Positions 60,425 through 64,000 of a stretch of 64,000 nt of DNA are shown one piece after another. The notes under the pieces were generated by a model that saw nothing but the letters and a program-made list of their open reading frames with translations, did no database searches and was not told the DNA's origin. Both the position numbers and the translations under genes were made by a program. The stretch is taken from NCBI GenBank assembly GCA_947503245.1, contig CANNCV010000001.1, positions 1,673,501 through 1,737,500 on the forward strand, read 5' to 3'. Source of the stretch: an uncultured Sphingomonadaceae bacterium (GTDB lineage Bacteria; Pseudomonadota; Alphaproteobacteria; Sphingomonadales; Sphingomonadaceae). How positions within the stretch are numbered: the first letter of the stretch is position 1; each line of letters starts with the position of its first letter.

Positions 60425-60730
60425 CTATTGGGGAAGCTTCTGCAATGTAAATGCTAACAGGCTGCCATAATTTTCAAAGGTTTCGCCATCGACATCTTCA
60501 TCGTCGATAATGATATCAAACCTGTCTTCTATCTCTGTGAGTAGCCCTGCTACGGCCATGGAATCCAGCTCGGGTAAAGCGCCAAATAATTCCGTATCTG
60601 CGTCAAAATCATCCACTTGTGATTGCGATAGGCCCAGAACATCACGCAGTATAGAACGCAATATGGTGTCGCTCTTTGCGGAGCTATCCGCGTCACTTTG
60701 TGCCATCCCTGCCATATACAAACCGTCCAT
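60425..60730 (-). CDS. Acyl carrier protein, exosortase A system-associated
   Basis: The 101-residue acidic protein has the ACP four-helix pattern with the attachment Ser in LPELDSMAVAGLL. It is distinct from the fatty-acid AcpP at 32741. It probably carries a substrate activated by the acyl-CoA ligase at 61927 in the same locus. The start is uncertain (ATG 60730, 60715 or 60706); none has a strong ribosome-binding site. Confidence 0.83.
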   Translation of the reverse strand: MDGLYMAGMAQSDADSSAKSDTILRSILRDVLGLSQSQVDDFDADTELFGALPELDSMAVAGLLTEIEDRFDIIIDDEDVDGETFENYGSLLAFTLQKLPQ

Positions 60731-60793
60731 ATGTATCGCCGGGGTTGCTAAAGCGGTTCACCGGCTGGATTATCTTGATAGAATAGTGGGTCT

Positions 60794-61849
60794 CTAGTCG
60801 TTCAGGCTTTTTTCGACAAGGCCAGAAATAAAGCGCTTGGTTCCGTGCCATGCAAGATCAGGCCATGCAAATGGTGAGTGCGGCCAATAATAAACCTGCC
60901 TGTATCGCGGGCGTGCGGTTTCCATCCAATCGGCCTTATAACCGTCATCGCCTGTTCCGAAATCGATTAGCTCAGCTTTGTCATTGTCGATAACATGTTG
61001 AAACAGGGCTGCGCTTAAAATTGTCCCGGCGGAGCTTTTCTTTTCATCTTCATCATAGGCCAATTTGTGTATCAGCGCGATGCCGTGATCGACAGTCCAT
61101 AGCTGGGCAGCAATGGCACGTCCATCCTTATAGGCCAGCCCCAACCGCAGGGCATTTGCTGTTCCCTCATTCACTGCCAGCTCGTGCAGAAAATCGAAAC
61201 TGGCTTCATCCGGTTTCCAACTGCGCCGATAGACATCGCGATAATCGCGCCAATTTTCTTTTGTGATCTGGGTGTCGATGCGGGTGGTAATGCCATGGCT
61301 GCGGGCCTTGCGCCTTACCGTAGAGCGCATCTGCCCCGGGCGTGTACGCCAATAATCATCAAAGCTGCGGCCATTGACGTGCAGGATATGATTCACATCG
61401 CATTGTTCATGCCGCACTTGCCAACCAGTGAGGCGAAAGGCCCTGCGCATGAGCGTTGCTTCACCATTTTCATCAGGAACATCGTGCAGTGCGATCTTAT
61501 GCCCGTTTTTGGCTGCTATCGCCGCAAGTTCGCGCAACAATGCCAATTTTGTGATTTCATCATAGTCACCGCCAAAGGCAGGGCCAGAAACAAAGCTGTA
61601 AAAATTGGACAATGCGCTGTGTCGGCCGGGCAGCTTTTCATTTACCAGAAAGAGCCAGACATTCGCTTTGCTGTCTATGGCTTCTGCATAATAGACCTTG
61701 ATAGCACGATCATTCAGGCAGTGACGGTGAAGGCTTTCCAGCCAGCTATACCGAAAGAACAGGTTGGTCTGGCGCTGACGCGACAATTTTGCACCGGCGA
61801 AGTGTGCAACCGATTCAAAATTATCGAAACTTTCACCAAAAACGTGCAT
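60794..61849 (-). CDS. GNAT/FemAB-fold acetyltransferase, exosortase-locus-associated
   Basis: The 351-residue protein has a duplicated GNAT (FemAB/BioF2-like) fold. The C-terminal part reads RPGQMRSTVRRKARSHG, RSWKPDEASFDFLHEL, AYKDGRAIAAQLWTVDHGIALIHKLAYDE and DFGTGDDGYKADWM. Such proteins occur in exosortase-A polysaccharide loci and in CelD/BcsL-like groups; the acyl donor and acceptor are unknown. The start is uncertain: ATG 61849 (MHVFGESF) or ATG 61885. It is divergent from the acyl-CoA ligase. Confidence 0.78.
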   Translation of the reverse strand: MHVFGESFDNFESVAHFAGAKLSRQRQTNLFFRYSWLESLHRHCLNDRAIKVYYAEAIDSKANVWLFLVNEKLPGRHSALSNFYSFVSGPAFGGDYDEITKLALLRELAAIAAKNGHKIALHDVPDENGEATLMRRAFRLTGWQVRHEQCDVNHILHVNGRSFDDYWRTRPGQMRSTVRRKARSHGITTRIDTQITKENWRDYRDVYRRSWKPDEASFDFLHELAVNEGTANALRLGLAYKDGRAIAAQLWTVDHGIALIHKLAYDEDEKKSSAGTILSAALFQHVIDNDKAELIDFGTGDDGYKADWMETARPRYRQVYYWPHSPFAWPDLAWHGTKRFISGLVEKSLND

Positions 61850-61926
61850 ATCAACAAGGACCAATATTATGCATGATATTTGCATAGCCGGTTGCTGATG
61901 CGCGAGAAAGGCCGTTAATAATTGTC

Positions 61927-63522
61927 ATGGAAGATGCACAATCCCAACCATCTGCGCCAAAGCCATCAGGCCCGCAAGAATTGGTGGCTATGGAAACACC
62001 TGTATCGAAAACCATAGATCATCTGGCCTTTTGCGGAAGGGAGCATAGCGAAGCGCTTGTCCTGCGAGGTTCTGTCCTTAGCTATGATATGTTAAATCTC
62101 CGTATTGCAGCCCTTGCACAATGGTTGATGTCGCGTGGTTTGGTCAAAGGTGATCGGGTCGCGACGTGGCTGAACAAGACGGATATAGCCTGTTTGATGC
62201 CACTGGCCGCTGCACGGGCGGGGTTGGTGCACGTTCCGGTTAACCCATTGCTAAAAGCTCCGCAGGTGAAGCATATTCTTTTTGACAGCAGGACAAAACT
62301 GCTCATCGCTAATAAGGCGCGGCTACGCTTGCTGGATGGTGTAGGCGTGGAAGCATTGCAGTTGGTGGAAGACACAACACTGGCAACATTGCCGGAAGCT
62401 GAGGCGCAGTGGCGTTCTGGTTCCGATCATGATCCTGATGAATTGGCAGCAATATTATATACCAGCGGTTCAACAGGTATGCCAAAAGGCGTTATGCTGA
62501 GCCATGCAAATATGTGGTTGGGTGCGGTAAGCGTCGCGCAATATCTGCAGATGCAAGCTGACGATAGGACGCTTTGCGTATTGCCGCTGAGTTTTGATTA
62601 TGGTCAGAATCAACTGCTCTCAACCTGGTATGCTGGCGGCGCGTGCTACCCAATAGATTATTTAACGCCGCGCGATGTTTTGAAAGCATTGGCCAAATAT
62701 CGGATTACGACCTTGGCTGCTGTGCCCCCTCTATGGGTGCAGCTTATTGAACAGGATTGGCCAGAAGGTGCGACACAATCTTTGCGCCGTCTCACTAATA
62801 GTGGCGGGGCATTGACGACTGGTTTAATCAAAGCGTTGCAGGAAAAATCTCCCGATAGCGATATTTTCCCCATGTATGGTCTGACCGAGGCCTTCCGCTC
62901 AACCTATTTGCCGCCGCATATGGTCAATGACCATCCAACTTCTATGGGCAAAGCTATTCCCTTTGCCGAAATCATGCTGGTCGACGAAAAAGGGCAATTG
63001 ATTGAAGGTGAGGGTGAAGGGGAATTGGTGCATGCAGGGCCGTTAGTGTCTCTCGGCTATTGGCAGGATCAAGAACGTACAGATAGGCGCTTTAAAACTG
63101 CGCCTCGAGGCTCTGTCTATGGCGGAATAGCTGTATATTCGGGGGATATTGTCAGACGCGATGCGGCGGGTCTGTTATATTTTGTCGGGCGCAATGATGC
63201 GATGATAAAGTCGTCAGGCAACAGAATTAGCCCCAGCGAAGTGGAAGAGGCGGCGCTGTCGTCCAATATGGTCAGCGAAGCGGTAGCCATGGGGCGGCCT
63301 GATGCGCGGCTTGGAGAGTCAATTTTATTGATAACACGCGCAGCAGATGGCTCACTTGAAGACAATGATGCGCAGCAGTGGAAAGATAATCTTACCAAAT
63401 ATATGAAAACGGTCATTGCTGGCTATATGGTGCCTCAAGAGATAGTCTTGCTTCCATCTTTACCGCGCAATGCCAATGGCAAGATTGATCGCAGCTTGCT
63501 GGCAAAGGAATATAGTCAATGA
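61927..63522 (+). CDS. Acyl-CoA ligase (AMP-forming), exosortase A system-associated
   Basis: The 531-residue ANL-family enzyme has the AMP-binding motif ILYTSGSTGMPKGVMLSH, MYGLTEAFRSTYLPP, SGDIVRRDAAGLLYFVGRNDAMIKSSGNRISPSE and the C-terminal catalytic lysine in NANGKIDRSLL. It activates a carboxylic acid as acyl-AMP and transfers it to CoA or a carrier protein; the ACP at 60425 is a possible acceptor. Its stop overlaps the ATG of the PLP decarboxylase by four bases. Confidence 0.93.
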   Translation: MEDAQSQPSAPKPSGPQELVAMETPVSKTIDHLAFCGREHSEALVLRGSVLSYDMLNLRIAALAQWLMSRGLVKGDRVATWLNKTDIACLMPLAAARAGLVHVPVNPLLKAPQVKHILFDSRTKLLIANKARLRLLDGVGVEALQLVEDTTLATLPEAEAQWRSGSDHDPDELAAILYTSGSTGMPKGVMLSHANMWLGAVSVAQYLQMQADDRTLCVLPLSFDYGQNQLLSTWYAGGACYPIDYLTPRDVLKALAKYRITTLAAVPPLWVQLIEQDWPEGATQSLRRLTNSGGALTTGLIKALQEKSPDSDIFPMYGLTEAFRSTYLPPHMVNDHPTSMGKAIPFAEIMLVDEKGQLIEGEGEGELVHAGPLVSLGYWQDQERTDRRFKTAPRGSVYGGIAVYSGDIVRRDAAGLLYFVGRNDAMIKSSGNRISPSEVEEAALSSNMVSEAVAMGRPDARLGESILLITRAADGSLEDNDAQQWKDNLTKYMKTVIAGYMVPQEIVLLPSLPRNANGKIDRSLLAKEYSQ

Positions 63523-64000
63523 GTGGCGATACAAATATGCCTGCCGAGAAGCAGATCAAACCCAAAGCTTTTGGACCTGTGTCAAAGGGCTATCCGTTGA
63601 TCGATGGAAAAATCCATATAGCAGGCAGGGCAGTTGAGGATTGGATTGGCGAGATAGGCCAAACCCCTGCCTTTTTATATGATGCCGCACTTTTGGACCA
63701 GAGAGTTACCGATTTGCGTGCCGCCATGCCGGAGCGGCTGGCTATCCATTATGCCATGAAGGCCAACCCTTTTGCGCCCTTTTTGCGGCATATGATTGGC
63801 CTTTGTGACGGTATTGATTTGGCTTCTGGCGGCGAACTTGAAATGGCGTTGGATAATGGTGCGCAGCCATCGCATATGAGTTTTGCAGGCCCGGCAAAGA
63901 CAGATGCTGAGCTAAAACTGGCGATCAAAAAAGGGGTTACAATCAATCTGGAGTCAGAGGGAGAGGCAGAGCGTTGTCTCGCAATTGGTCACTCCCTTGG
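63519..64000 (+). CDS. Pyridoxal-dependent decarboxylase, exosortase A system-associated (5' part)
   Basis: About 160 residues are present before the window end. The alanine-racemase/DAP-decarboxylase barrel fold is recognisable: TPAFLYDAALLDQRV, the PLP lysine in HYAMKANPF, LASGGELEMAL and SFAGPAKTDAEL. It is similar to LysA and ornithine-type decarboxylases, but coupling to the ligase marks it as the exosortase-locus member. It overlaps the upstream gene (ATGA). The C-terminal two-thirds are outside the window. Confidence 0.9.
   Translation, partial: MSGDTNMPAEKQIKPKAFGPVSKGYPLIDGKIHIAGRAVEDWIGEIGQTPAFLYDAALLDQRVTDLRAAMPERLAIHYAMKANPFAPFLRHMIGLCDGIDLASGGELEMALDNGAQPSHMSFAGPAKTDAELKLAIKKGVTINLESEGEAERCLAIGHSL

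Noticed and set aside
61184-61876. A 230-codon plus-strand frame over the GNAT-fold gene
   Set aside because: It is antisense to a gene with clear GNAT/FemAB-type motifs and shows no family features.
1-64000. CRISPR arrays, transposases, integrases, rRNA or riboswitches
   Set aside because: None was seen on reading: no regularly spaced repeats, no transposase motifs, and no known riboswitch core ahead of metabolic genes.

Overview
The window reads as a chromosomal segment of an alphaproteobacterium, most likely Sphingomonadales (Sphingorhabdus/Parasphingorhabdus/Sphingopyxis-like). This rests on protein character and gene order: dapF-mtaB-ftsY-ispZ, ffh next to rpsP-rimM-trmD-rplS, acidic tails on S16 and L9, an AMP nucleosidase, an exosortase-A-associated locus, and moderate GC with dense head-to-tail ATGA overlaps. 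The genus is inference. No phage, transposase, CRISPR array or rRNA was seen; there is one tRNA (elongator Met, CAT).

Layout. 1-327 is the 3' end of a Fe/Mn superoxide dismutase. 379-4121 (minus) is dapF-mtaB-ftsY-ispZ. 4204-5877 is a membrane GGDEF/EAL protein. 6199-9883 is ffh, rpsP, rimM, trmD, rplS, closed by a terminator; trmD carries an in-frame REP-like palindrome. 9960-12976 holds asd, an HCCA-isomerase-like protein, a hydrolase and a small membrane protein. 13086-15826 holds an ACE-like M2 peptidase and an SDR. 15847-18597 (minus) is ArsR regulator, beta-carbonic anhydrase and SulP transporter, a plausible bicarbonate unit. 18729-21298 is a PLP transsulfuration-type enzyme and AMP nucleosidase. 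21464-22729 is rpsF-rpsR-rplI. A DUF262-HEPN pair that looks like a defence cassette (23006-24843) lies between that operon and a Mur ligase, which is divergent from an LD-carboxypeptidase. 27340-30712 holds a membrane protein, an acyl-CoA dehydrogenase and its phosphotransferase partner. 30872-35395 is fabD-fabG-acpP-fabF-mltG, followed by a 2H phosphoesterase and a ferredoxin-reductase-like flavoprotein.

From 37406 the window turns to sensing and the cell envelope. After tRNA-Met come a PAS-PAS-GGDEF-EAL protein and an ammonium transporter fused to PAS-GGDEF-EAL. A minus-strand operon (43203-50928) then encodes a His/Cys small exported protein, DUF1826, a TonB receptor, an ABC-2 exporter with two DUF3526-type permeases, and a zinc deacylase. 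A Zur-like dyad sits at its head, so metal acquisition is the best guess. Divergent from it is a GGDEF/EAL protein with a large exported sensor. A MacAB-type pump, a type III polyketide synthase with an isoprenylcysteine-methyltransferase-like partner, and an exosortase-A-associated EPS locus (two hydrolases, ACP, GNAT-fold protein, acyl-CoA ligase, PLP decarboxylase cut by the window end) complete it.

Strongest leads for novelty: the Amt-GGDEF-EAL fusion, the DUF262-HEPN pair, the TonB/DUF3526/DUF1826 operon, and the REP-like insertion inside trmD.
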